Below are positions 54,449 to 64,000 of a DNA stretch of 64,000 bases, one piece after another (positions within the stretch are counted from its first letter, which is position 1; the number at the start of each line of letters is the position of its first letter). A program made the translations under genes and the position numbers. The stretch lies in assembly GCA_016271365.2 (NCBI GenBank), contig CM057454.1, positions 459,387,501 to 459,451,500 on the forward strand, written 5' to 3'. This DNA is from Neoceratodus forsteri (Eukaryota > Chordata > Ceratodontiformes > Ceratodontidae). A model generated the notes under the pieces. That model had not been told where the DNA came from and ran no database searches. It was given only the letters and a program-made list of their open reading frames with translations.

Positions 54449-56813
54449 AATTTAAGTCTAACTAAAGACTTTTGGTTTTGAACATCTCAGTGGCTGATGT
54501 TAGAAAGGAATTATTAAAACTTGATACAACAAAAGCAGAAGGCCTAGATAAAATTCCAACAAAATTGAGATATGCAGCCCCATGTAATGTCTGTCCCGAC
54601 TTATAGCTTTAATTTCTCCTTAAAACTGGCGAATATCCAATGGATTGGAAAACCGCTAAAGTTATACCTATATTTAAGGCAGGTTCCAAAGAGAATATTG
54701 GAAATTATCGACAAATTGTGTTACTGCCCCATGTTTCTAAGGTCTTTAAAGACTGGTGTCAAACCAACTCGGTGTACAGACAATGATTTTCAGTCACGCT
54801 TTTGGTCTAAACACATCACCTAATCGGCCTTAGTGAAAGTGGTGAGTGACTTACAACTGACCCTGGACAGGAGGAGGATGATTGGTGCTGTATTTATAAA
54901 TTTGTCAAAAGCTTTTGGCATGCTGAATCATAGTGTTCTCCTGTCCAGGCTCAGGAACTTGGTCTGTCAGGTGCTGTATTGAATTGGTTTAAATCTTACT
55001 TGCAAGATAGAAAAGAGCTTGTAGAATTGGGCTGTTTTAAATCTTGCGCCAGTTGCTATAAAATCAGCTGTCCCCAGGGATCCATTTTGGGACCCTTACT
55101 CTTTACTGCCTAAGTCAATGGACTTTGGTTCAGTGATGTGGACATTAAATTCCATTTATATGCCAATGATACAGTGATATATGTTGAGGGAACTCCGATG
55201 ACTATATTCAACGTAGCTACAGTCTGCATTTACATTGATAGAGGAGTTCTTCAAGACCCATTTATTCAAATTGAAAACCACAAAACTCACAGTTCTATTC
55301 AGTAGGAAGGTTATCTTAGAAGGTAAAGACACTTTGGTTATCTAAACAACAGATGGAGCAAATATTTAATAGGTAATGAGATATGGCCAGCCGGTGGCAC
55401 TGAGGTGCTGGATGCCTTACCTGCACCACGCCAACGACCCATGTTTGGGAGCGGCGCTGGTCGGCAGGGGTGGAGAAGGATTCAGCATCCTCAGACAGCT
55501 CTCCTTCTCCGGAGTGGGGTCTCCCAGTTGTCTGTGCTTGCCTGGCCCCTAGTAGTGGCTGGGGGCAGGCACACTGACACTGAAACTACAGGGAGGCCGA
55601 GGAGCTGCCGTCGGATGTGCTGTGGGCAGACATGCATGCAGTACATCCCGACAGCACTGCACTCCTCTGCCTTGAGGGAGAAACCAGAAAAGATGGCAAC
55701 CTGACCATGTGGCTTGATGGCCGTCCGTGCAATCTCTGGCTCCTGCCTCACCTGAACTGGGTCCATACAGGGTAGGGTAGGGGCTCCCACCACCACCGCT
55801 GTGGGGGAAAGCCTGGAGTTTGAAGGCAGATCGGGAATGTGTGTAGATTTGGCCAGAGTCCCACAGGATGCCAAGACACGGAGCAGCTCAGGTGTGCCAA
55901 GGAGAAAAGTATAACAAAAAAAAAAAAAAGTAATGAGATATAAGTATCTTGGCATGTGGTTAGACAATACTTCAAAATGGGAGAACATAGGAATATGATT
56001 AATAAAAAAATAGTGGCACCATACCGACTAAAACATTTTATGACACAAGATGCAAGACTGAGGATAATCAATACAATGATTGTCCCAGTCTTGGACTATG
56101 GAGTCGTTTGTAATCTGGGGCATCAGACATATTTGGATAAGCTGGATGTGGTATTCAATAGACCAGTTCATTACTTATTCAGAACCCATCACTGCCAACT
56201 CTACTGCATGCTGAACTGGACTAGGTTACAAACAGGGAGAGACTTTCATAGTTCACAGTTCATGCTTAAAGTGTACAAAGAATCTGCTCCTAAATACATT
56301 TTGGATTGATTTAAAATTAGGCCAATTAAACAGTGCTTGCGATCTACACGGGAAAGAGGTTCAGTGTTATAAACTGTAACCTGGTTATAGGGAGGTCCTC
56401 AATTTTTTTTTTTTTGGGGGCAATAATATGGAACTTAATTTCAATAGAACTATGGTGTTAACAACACAAGTAGCAAATGCCACATAAAAATATGGTATAC
56501 AGAGCAGGGTACCAGTCCTTTGCCCTGTTGTCTTATAGGTATTACGTGAGAATATAGCCCATTTTATTTATCATGTATTACTGGTATATAGTGTGTACCA
56601 AATTTTCTTAGGGCAAAATGTGACTATTTTTTGAACACACTGATTCTATGTTTCCTATGTCTTATGTGTTCATTAGTCTTACTAATTTGTCGATTAACTT
56701 ACTGATGTGTATGGTAACTTGAATGACTGTATCTTGGGATCTTATTGCAAATGAGCTCTGCTCAATTGAGTTAATTCCTTTCATGATGTATGAATAAAGT
56801 TTTACAAACAAAA
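54449..56813 (+). mobile_element. L2-like LINE copy 4, plus strand, in B5
   Basis: From the 5-prime side: VADVRKELLKLDTTKAEGLD, then FSLKTGEYPMDWKTAKVIPI, FKAGSKENIGNYRQI (RT motifs 0-1), the AVFINLSKAFGMLNH-like motif A near 54885, PQGSILGPLLFTA near 55070, and YANDTVIY (YADDTVIY expected) near 55160. After the 545-bp insert the C-terminus reads LDKLDVVFNRPVHYLF and KVYKESAPKYILD to 56309. The 3-prime UTR runs to 56813 with GTATGAATAAAGTTTTAC. Scattered stops make it inactive. Confidence 0.82.
55373..55941 (+). mobile_element. 545-bp poly(A) retroinsertion with 12-bp target duplication
   Basis: GTAATGAGATAT occurs at 55373-55384 and again at 55930-55941. Between them lie 545 bp that begin GGCCAGCCGGTGGCACTGAG and end in 14 A residues (55916-55929). 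This is the signature of LINE-machinery retrotransposition. The GC-rich body has no RT motif. It may be a SINE or a short L1-type or processed-transcript copy. A weak A-box-like TGGCACTGAGG sits at the start, not enough to call a tRNA head. Confidence 0.85.
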
Positions 56814-57640
56814 GGACATTAAGGGCCATAAGCGCCAGAAAAGAAAAGACCCTTTGGCCCACTCTACTCCCGTGGCCAAGCCATCCCAACCACAGGCTGG
56901 GCACCTGGAGCCTGGCATCCCAGATCCAAGTCTGTCACTTCCGTTGTCCGTAAGCCTGGCAGTCGAGGTCCAGCCACATACTCCACTGGTCCTGCCCAAG
57001 CCTGCCCAGTGACAGGTTGGGGGTGACCTCCATGCCCATCCTGTCTCCCCTGGATCCTCCTGTGGGGGCCAGCTCTGCCACATTCTTTCCACCTGGTCCA
57101 GTGTTACCATGGACAAATGGGTGCTAGAAGTGATTGGTCAGGGCTTGCCTCTGGAGTTCAAGGCCTTACTACCCATCTGAGCCCGGCTCCTCAGGAGGAT
57201 GCAATGTCCACAGACATGTTGTTCACCCTTTGGGAGGACATCTCCCAGCTCCTCTGGAAGGAGGTGGTGGTTCATATCCCGACCCCCTGCTGATCCAGGG
57301 TTCGTATCCAGATATTTTCTGGTCCCAAAATGAATGGGGAGCTGGCGCCCATCTTGGATCATTCTCAGCCGAGTGGGTGAGGCTTCTCATCAGTGGTCTC
57401 TTCACCAGGACATGTTAGACCAACAGTTCCTCCCATGGGGCACCCTCAGGTGGACCTGTTCGCCCCAGGAGAATGCCAAGCTAAGGCTGTTTTATGCCCG
57501 TCCCTCAGCGGGGATGCCTTCATGAGGCTCTGGATCCTGGGCTCCTTTATGCCTTCCATCCTTTTCCTCTGATCCACAAGGTCCTGATCAAAGCTCAAAG
57601 AGACAGGCACGGATGATCCAGGTGGCTCTCGCTGGACACA
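56814..57640 (+). pseudogene. DIRS-B5 gag end, RT start and MT-like region, core deleted
   Basis: Starts with the HKRQKR-type basic stretch that ends B gag. Further on, GSYPDIFWSQNEWGAGAH near 57300 matches the RT entry SRYFLVPKRTG with changes. At about 57390 the sequence jumps to QVDLFAPGECQAKAV-type codons (57450), which is the MT-like region. RT motifs A to D and RNase H are therefore deleted, about 1 kb. It is cut by CR1 copy 4 at 57641. Confidence 0.7.
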
Positions 57641-60444
57641 CCAGTTCTAAGGGTGGTTATGCAGGAAGAGATAGACTATGCTCAGGACATAATATTGCCA
57701 CCAGAAATTGGACCTGGACCACAAGCATCCAGTAGCGTAATAAATAGGAGGCAAAACTTAAAACACTCTGGGAAAAGTAGGATGAAGCAGGGAGCGACGT
57801 ATAAGAAAGGAACAAAAAAAAAAAAAGCCTCTTCTTCATGGAAGATCATGTACACAAATGTCCTGCAGTCTAGGAACAAGGTCCCTGACCTGGTGGCAAT
57901 AATGATGGAGGTTGATCTAGACATAGTGGCAATAACGAAACATGGTACACCAGCAACCACAGCTGGGACATAAGTGTACTGGGTTAAGCCCTGTTCAGAA
58001 AAGACAGGGAAGGTAAAAGGGCCAGGGGAGGGGTAGCCTTCAACATCAGAGAAAGCATAAGGGTGACTGAAATTTAAATGGGCATGAGCAAACAGAGAAA
58101 TATGGGTCACCCTGAAGCCAGTCAATGGAACTGCCATATGCACTGGGGTCATTTACAGGCGCCTGGCTCAGGCCGAGAAATTGACAAGCAGTTGCTTGAA
58201 AACATGCATGACATGGCAGGCAAAGAGGGAGGTACTGCTAATGGGTGACTATAACATGCCTGAAGTGAACTGGTCCACCCCATAGCGGCCTCAGTGAGGA
58301 CACAAGACTTTGTGGACACACTTGAGGGGCTGGCCTATGCAGTTGTTCAGGGATCGAGCAATCCTGGATCTGGTGCTGATCAATGGGGTCAGGTATCGGA
58401 TCTGAGGGTAGAAGGACAGTTTGGGTCCAGCGACCACAGTATGGTTTGGTTCAAGGTGGACACGGGATCCAGTCAACCCATACAAACACAAGAGTCTTAG
58501 ACTTCAGAAGAGCTAACTTTACCAGAATGGGACTACAGCTAAAGGAAACCCTGCAGATGAGAGGGTAGGCGAGAACGTGGAGGAGAAATAGGTACACATC
58601 AAAAAGGCTATAGTGGGGGTAACAGAAAATGTGTCAGGACTACAGACAAGAGTAAGTGGAGAAGAAAGCGCTCTTTGTTTCTCTGGGGGTGGCAGAAAAG
58701 TAAGGGCCAAGAGGCTAACCTTCAAGAAGTGTAAGGAGACACAAAGTGAGGACAAGTAGAGGTACCATAAGTGACTGAGAGAGGCAGGAAAAGCAGAAAG
58801 GAGCACTAAACTGCAAACGGAGAGTAGCTCAGTCAGTTGGGGGAGAGACGAGGCATTTTTCCGGTACATTAGTGAGAAAAGGAAGGCAAGAGGGAAATAG
58901 CAAAGCTTAGAGGGGCCAGGAGTGAGATGGTGGAGGAAAGCGAGGCAAAATCAGCGATCCTGAATGATAATTTCTGTTCAGTCTTCACTGTGGAAGGGGA
59001 TAGACAAGGCCTACAGTTGGACTTTAGAGGAGTTAAAGATAGGGAGGTAAACACCAGCCCATTCACAGAGGAGAGGGTCCTAGAGGAACTGGCAAAGTTA
59101 AAGGTTGACAGTCATGGATCCAGATGGGATACATCCCAGGGTCCTAAAGGAGCTGAGGTATGAACTGGCAGCCCTGCCAGCGAGTCCTCAGACACTGGAG
59201 TGGTCCCAGAGGACTGGAGAAGGGCAAATGGCATTCCTCTTCACAAGAGTGGTTGCAGGAAAGAAGAGAACTACTGGTCAGTTAGTCTAACCTCTGTAGT
59301 CAGGAAGATAATGGAGCACTCCTCAAGGAAAGAACTATGGAACACCTGGTAGCCGATGGGCTGGTGGATCCCGAGCAACATGGGTTTTCTGTAGGACGAT
59401 CCTGTCAAACAAATCTGATAGATTTTGTTGACTGGGTGACAAAAGTAATAGTCCAAGGGGTGGGGGCAGTAGACACATAGGAGACTGGTCAACCAACTAG
59501 GCAGCCTGGTAGTGGGACACAAAGTGGTGAACTGGATTGGCAACTGGTTAAGGGACAAAAAACAGAGCAGTTGTAAATAGAACCCAATCAGAGAAAAGGA
59601 GATGACCAGTGGGGTACCTCAGGGGTCAGTCCTATTCAGTATCTTAATCGGTGACATAGCAGATGGGCTGGAGGGAAAGTTTGCCTGTTTGCAAATGACA
59701 CCAAGATTTGCAACAGGGTGGATACCCGTAAGGGTGAAAAGGATGAGAAGAGACCTGGCACAGTTGGAGGGGATGGTCAGGGCATGGCAGCTAAAGTTTC
59801 ACACAAAGAAATGCAAAATCATGCTTGTGGGGGCGCAGAACCCTAGGCGTGCTACAGGATGGGAGGAAGCTGCTGATGACTAAGGAAGAGAGACTTGGGG
59901 ATCATAATCACAGATGACTTGAAAGCTGCTAGGCAGACTGCCAAGGAGGTGGGAAAGGCCAGTGGGATTTTGGAATGCATTGGAAGGGGATCACAAGCAG
60001 GAGGAGGGAGGTGATGGTTCCACTGTACAAGACCCTGGTGAGACCTCACCTTGAATACTGTGTACAGTTCTGTAGACCACACCTTCGAAAGGACATTGAC
60101 AAAACAGAGATGGTACAGAGGAGGCGACCAAAGTGGTGAGCGGATTACATCACAAGCCTTACAAAGAGAGAGTTAGGGACCTAAATTTGTACACGCTGGA
60201 ACAGAGGGACAGGGGTGACATGATAGAAACATTCAGGTACCTCAAGGGCATAAACAAGGTGGAAGGGGACAACATATTTCAGCTCAGCAGTAGTGCCAAG
60301 ACATGAGGCATGACATGAGATTGATGGGTGGCTGTATAAGGGAAATACTAGGAAGTTCTTCACAGAAAGTGTGGTGGATGCATGGAATATACAAAAAGGC
60401 CACAAATTACATCAGCTTCAAAGAAAAAAACAAAAATAGTATGC
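57641..60444 (+). mobile_element. CR1-like LINE copy 4, plus strand, in B5
   Basis: Endonuclease start at about 57836: WKIMYTNVLQSRNKVPDL, then DLDIVAITKHGTP, where the catalytic Glu of ITETW has become Lys. RT follows with DPDGIHPRVLKELR at 59110, HGFSVGRSCQTNLIDFVDWV near 59400, SGVPQGSVLFSILIGDIADG near 59610 and the box FANDTK (FADDTK expected). The C-terminus with LDYLKGINKVEGDN-like codons ends near 60300. The A-rich end is at 60425-60440. ORF1 is missing, so it is 5-prime truncated. There are many frameshifts. Confidence 0.85.
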
Positions 60445-60469
60445 TGAAGACTGCATTTTGTTGAGAGCT

Positions 60470-61340
60470 TGGTGATTACTCTCGCGCTTCACATCTCAAG
60501 TGTGGCGCTTCATCAGGAAGTGACCACCTCTCTAGTTTGGCCTTTGGTCGATGACCCTCAGGTGCACCTGGCAGCCATCTCTGCATACCAGGTGCAGGCT
60601 GGTATGCCAGCTGTTGCACAGGAGAAGGTGGTCGGGTACTTCTTTAGGGCCTTAATCACATTTCACCTCTGGTGCATGAACGACCACCACCACCTTGGGA
60701 CTTGTTGCTGGCATTGGCAGTGCTCATGGGCAAGCCATTCGAACAATGCACAGGTGTGAGATGTCACACCTGTCATGGAAGACTGCCTTCTTGATGGCCA
60801 TCACAAAAAGGATCAGTGAGTTCCAGGTAATATTGGTGGAGTCTTTTCTCTGGTCTTCCACAGGGACAAGGTTGTCCTTTGCCCCAACCCGAAATTCCTT
60901 CCGAAGGTTGTCTCAGAGTTTCACCTTAACCAGGTGATCAGTCTTCGGTGTACTTCAACCACACCTCGGAGGCTGAGCACAGGCTCCATACTCTGGTCCT
61001 GAAGCAAGCGCTTGTCTACTATAAGGAGTGCACAGCTAGAGTTTGGGGACAAGTTCACCAGCTGTTTATCACTCACGCTGAAGCTGCACCTGGCAGACCG
61101 GCAGCTAAGTGGACAATTGGCAGGTGGATAGTCTTCTGCATCGACTTCTGCAAGGTTGGTTGGTAGTCACCTCCTGTAGGGCATAGGGCTGATTCCACCA
61201 GACATACTGCTGCCTTGATGGCTGCTTCCAGGAACATCCTTATCCAGGAGATCTGCAGAGCTGCTACCAGGAAGGCAACACACACCTTTATCTCCCATTA
61301 CCACATCAACCTTGAGTCATGCTGGGATACTGGTTTGGGG
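60470..61340 (+). pseudogene. DIRS-B5 tyrosine recombinase
   Basis: PQVHLAAISAYQVQAG opens the core domain near 60555. The catalytic part has KTAFLMAITKRISEFQVI near 60790, with box I reduced to KRISE (SARRISE expected). The HxxR box reads DSTR near 61187, so His is lost. The Tyr remains in FISHYHINLES, with codon 61299-61301. The first 70 bp (60445-60530) do not match B2 or B3 and may be leftover of the CR1 insertion. It is inactive. Confidence 0.82.
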
Positions 61341-61422
61341 CCTCGGTTCTCCAATCTCTCTTCCTAAATAGGGATATGCACCTTGCCCTCCTCCTGGAGT
61401 ATTGCTAGGAGTCTGCCAGAAG

Positions 61423-61459
61423 TGTGGAGTACACCATGTCCACGCCCCTAGGAAAATAA
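61423..61459. repeat. DIRS-B5 ICR, left half
   Basis: GTGTGGAGTACACCATGTCC then ACGCCCCTAGGAAAATAA follows the B-type ICR left half (GTGTGGATGAACAACATATC...). It ends exactly where the C-type foldback starts. Confidence 0.82.
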
Positions 61460-61665
61460 GATCTTCTTGAGATATAGCTCTTGCAGCAGTTTACACCATT
61501 GGGACTGAAGCCGGCGGGCGTCAGGACCCCGGAATTTTCTGGCTAGCGGTCTTTGAGACTGCTGGCTAGAAAAAATTCGATGGATCTACCTGCCCATTCA
61601 ATAGTGTAACCTACTGCAAACTGTTCTCGAATCTACAGTTCTGGTGAGTTCTTATGTAACTGTAC
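61460..61665. mobile_element. 206-bp C-type DIRS foldback (two fused ITRs)
   Basis: The left end GATCTTCTTGAGATATAGCT then CTTGCAGCAG matches the C4 left extremity. The right end AATCTACAGTTCTGGTGAGT then TCTTATGTAACTGTAC matches the C4 right extremity. The centre is a hairpin, TTCTGGCTAGCGGTCT, TTG, AGACTGCTGGCTAGAA, with 13 of 16 pairs. The whole is a snap-back with no coding part. It lies exactly between the two halves of the B5 ICR. It may be a minimal mobile derivative of DIRS-C. Confidence 0.8.
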
Positions 61666-61715
61666 TTTACTCACCTGTGACTGTGGTTCTAGGGAGTGGT
61701 GTATAGTATACATCC
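61666..61715. repeat. DIRS-B5 ICR, right half
   Basis: TTTACTCACCTGTGACTGTG then GTTCTAGGGAGTGGTG is complementary to the B5 right extremity at 61880-61935. It directly follows the foldback. Confidence 0.85.
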
Positions 61716-61935
61716 ACACAACCTATCCGACCTCCCCAGGCAAGTGTCACACTGGTCTTGCTTCCAGCGAGTAAGATCTGACATCATGGGGTGGTTCCGA
61801 GGAGGATGCCAATGGGGTGAGTCGGAAAACCAGCTTAAAGACCGGGCAAGTCTAAGGGAAAGGAATTCTGCCAGAATTGTGGATGCACAATATATACCAC
61901 TCCTAGGACTACAGTTACAGTGAGTAACTTGTTTT
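61716..61935. repeat. DIRS-B5 right inverted terminal repeat
   Basis: ACATCCACACAACCTATCCG starts it, and GGATGCACAATATATACCAC then TCCTAGGACTACAGTTACAG ends it, followed by TGAGTAACTTG. It is the inverse of 50195-50400. The end palindrome is decayed (ACAG-TGAGTA-ACTTGT). Confidence 0.85.
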
Positions 61936-61992
61936 ACTCACCTGTAACTGTAGTTCTATGAGTGGTATATGGTTCACAACTACACAACCCGA
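61936..61992. repeat. Orphan B-type ICR half beyond the B5 right end
   Basis: TACTCACCTGTAACTGTAGT then TCTATGAGTGGTATATGGTT is again the right half of a B ICR, lying where 31077-31112 lies after B3. B5 therefore looks inserted in the ICR of another B element, of which only this half is left. CR1 sequence starts at about 61993. Confidence 0.72.
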
Positions 61993-64000
61993 ACATGAAA
62001 TGCCAGCAGAAACAGGCCTCACGGTCTCATCGAGTCTGTTTTGATTGTGCAGCTAGCCCTCAGCTTGCAGCTGCCCCACCCTCCCCATCCCTCCCTCATA
62101 ACACCCCCACTCTGTCCCACCTCTCTTAAATCCTTCCACGTTCTACACAATACCACCTCCTCAGGCAGAGTGTTTCACTTATCTACTACCCTTTCTGTGA
62201 AGGTGTCTCCTGATTTCCCTCCTGAATCTCCCCACCCCAGCACCAATCTCAGGTGATGCCCTCTCATGTCCCTCCCCTTCTGATCTGAAGAATCTCTTCT
62301 GTATTAATCCTGTTAATACCCTTTAGGTACTTGAGGGTTTCAGTCATATTCCCCCCATCCCTCCTCTCTTTCAGGGAATACATTTGCAGCTCTCCCAGCC
62401 TCTCCTCGTAGGATTTTCCCTCAAGTCCCTGTATCATCTTTGTTGCCCTACATGGCACCCCCTCCAGCAATCTGATGTCCCTCTTCAGGAATGGACACCA
62501 GTACTGCACACAGTATTCCAGGTGTGGCCTGACCAGTGACCTGTACAGTGGTAGGATCACTTTTGTGCCTGGTGGAGATTCCCCTCGTTATACCCCAGCA
62601 TCTTGTTTGCCTTTGCAGCCGCCTTCCTGCTCTGAGCTGAGTGGTTCATACTCCCGTTATTAGTACCCTAGAACCTTTTCCTCCACTGTGCTTTCCAACT
62701 GTACCCTCCCAACTGATATTTCCTCCTCTGGTTCCTTGCTCCGAGTGCAGCACCTGCGCTTCTTGACATTGAACCCCAACTGCCATATCTCTGACCATTC
62801 CTGTAGTTTGGTCAGGTCTTCCTCATCCCTCCACCTCTCTATGTCATCTACCACTGCGCCGATCTTAGTATCATCTGTGAACAGACTGATCCTACTCCAG
62901 ATCCCATTTGAGATATCGGCTATGAATATCCCGAACAGCTTCGGGTCCCAGTACTGAACCCTGGGGCACCCCACTCAGAATGTCCCTTGGTGAGGAGAGT
63001 TCTCCACCACCTCCACCCTTTGCTACCTACTCTTCAGCCAGTTGTTGATCCAGTTGACCATTTTGTCCCCACCCCAATGTATTCCAGTTTTCCCCCAGCC
63101 TCCCATCGGCAGAGAGTCAGAGGCCTTGCTGAAGTCCAAATATAGGATGTCCACTGCATGGCCCCTGTCTGGTTCCCTGGTAACCCAGTCATAGTACTCA
63201 ACTAGGTTTGTCTGGCAGGATCTGCCCGATACAAAACCATGCTGATGGCCTTCTTGGAGCCCATTGTCTTCCAGAGAGGTTACCAGCCTCTCTTTTAGGA
63301 TTGACTCCATGAGTTTCCCCACAATTGACGTGAGACTCACGGTCTGTAGTTGCCTGGATCATCCTTCGGGCCGCTTATGAATGGGCACCACATGGACCAT
63401 CCTCCAGACCTGTGGCACGCATCCTGTGTCCAGTAATGTACTGAACAGGTCTGACAGTGGTCCCGCCAGGATCTCCGCTAGCTCCCTAAGTACCCTAGGG
63501 TGAATGCCATCTGGCTCTGGCGCCTTGTCCACCCTCAGTGCCCTTAGTCCCTCCAGCACCCTGTCCTCTGTAATTCTGATATCAGTCACCCCTATCCTTT
63601 CCATGGCGTATCTGCCCCCTCTTTTCTTCGTGAACACAGAGCAGAAGTACTCATTCAGTGCCTCGGCCTTGTCCTCTCCCTTCTCCACCCATCTCCCCAT
63701 CTTTCTTGATCCTCTCAATCTGGTCTTTGTTTCTTCTTCTCTCCAATGTATCTGAAGAGTCCTTTTCCCCTCCTTGATTCCATGTGCCAATCTCAGCTCT
63801 CTGGAAGCCTTGGCCACTCTGACTAGCCTGGTAACCTCCCTGGACTTCTTTGTGTACTTCGTCTTTGTCCCTTGCCCTCCTGATTTCCTAAGCCTCCAGA
63901 ATGCTTTTCTTGGCCCTCACCCCTTCCATTACCTCCCAAGTCAGCCAGCTCAGCTTCTTTGCTCTCCCTTCTTGCTCCATGTCCTGTGCAGGTCTCAGTA
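61993..64000 (-). mobile_element. CR1-like LINE copy 3, minus strand, runs off the window
   Basis: The 3-prime tail at 61993-62040 (ACATGAAATGCCAGCAGAAA then CATCGAGTCTG) matches the CR1 tail at 31510-31560. The minus strand then reads ORF2 from its C-terminus (62264) to the region before RT (64000). The A/T/C-rich plus strand to the window edge is the endonuclease-RT linker. It is the least decayed CR1 here. Confidence 0.88.
62264..63817 (-). pseudogene. CR1 copy 3 reverse transcriptase
   Basis: Minus-strand frames in order: KAPEPDGIHPRVLRELAEIL and WRMVHVVPIHKRPEG (63817-63359), then SLTSIVGKLMESILKERLV, HGFVSGRSCQTNLVEYYDWV and ILYLDFSKASD (motif A, 63340-63023), then a polymerase box FTDDTK (62974-62660) and the C-terminus [18 protein letters not shown] with LKYLKGINRINTEE (62560-62264). 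The catalytic Asp residues DD and the motif A Asp are kept. Three frameshifts separate the four frames. It is probably inactive, but closer to intact than the other LINEs. Confidence 0.9.

Larger units (their letters stand above)
50195..61935 (+). mobile_element. DIRS retrotransposon copy B5, split by nested insertions
   Basis: The left ITR (50195-50400) and right ITR (61716-61935) share their own diagnostic, CTGACAGAATTCCTTTCC on the left and the inverse of CTGGCAGAATTCCTTTCC on the right. Foreign DNA splits it four times: L2 copy 3 (51011-52892), L2 copy 4 with a 545-bp insert (54449-56813), CR1 copy 4 (57641-60444) and a C-type foldback (61460-61665). Its own DNA adds to about 4.5 kb. RT core and RNase H are mostly deleted near 57390. 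It is the oldest-looking DIRS here. Confidence 0.85.

Noticed and set aside
1..64000. LTR retrotransposons or endogenous retroviruses
   Set aside because: No direct LTR pair, primer-binding site, protease or DDE integrase motif was seen. All RT found belongs to DIRS or non-LTR types.
1..64000. CRISPR array or prokaryotic operon
   Set aside because: The only regular repeat is the 65-bp satellite without unique spacers. The element content is eukaryotic.

Overview
This window looks like vertebrate intergenic DNA made almost entirely of nested transposable elements. I recognise no host protein-coding gene, no rRNA or tRNA gene, and no CRISPR array. The mix is several DIRS-type tyrosine-recombinase retrotransposons, L2-like and CR1-like LINEs, a TTAA-flanked DNA transposon, a tRNA-derived SINE and foldback elements. 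DIRS-rich, L2/CR1-rich DNA of this kind fits a large amphibian genome, and a caecilian is my first guess. That is inference from family composition, not a match I could run.

Region by region. 1-2.3 kb: non-coding with foldback palindromes. 2.9-8.05 kb: a minus-strand L2-like LINE split by a TTAA-flanked DNA transposon (3.2-4.27 kb), by a plus-strand LINE 3-prime fragment (5.75-6.44 kb) and by a stretch with a foldback (7.25-7.75 kb). 8.4-9.36 kb: about 15 copies of a 65-bp satellite. 9.4-12.2 kb: no gene. 12.2-12.7 kb: CR1 tail. 12.7-17.6 kb: DIRS copy A, truncated at 5 prime. 17.6-17.8 kb: right end of a DIRS C. 18.2-19.5 kb: a SINE, a recombinase remnant and an L2 fragment. 19.5-31.3 kb: DIRS B2 with DIRS B3 inserted in its internal complementary region (ICR). 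31.5-45.3 kb: a minus-strand CR1 holding DIRS D, which holds a complete DIRS C (C4). 46.4-49.3 kb: a second L2 on the minus strand. 50.2-61.9 kb: DIRS B5, split by an L2, a second L2 carrying its own 545-bp insertion, a CR1, and a 206-bp C-type foldback placed in the B5 ICR. 62-64 kb: a CR1 on the minus strand running off the window.

The DIRS copies share one plan: left inverted terminal repeat (ITR), gag, RT-RNase H-methyltransferase-like region, tyrosine recombinase (YR), an ICR complementary to the two joined ends, and right ITR. All are broken by frameshifts and stops. Four ITR lineages (A, B, C, D) have unrelated ITR sequences, yet each has at its right extremity, and in antisense in its ICR, a short palindrome with a GTRAGT core, which looks like a recombinase site. 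In three places a DIRS end lies exactly at an ICR junction. This suggests that resident ICRs act as landing sites for incoming circles, and it is the most interesting signal here.
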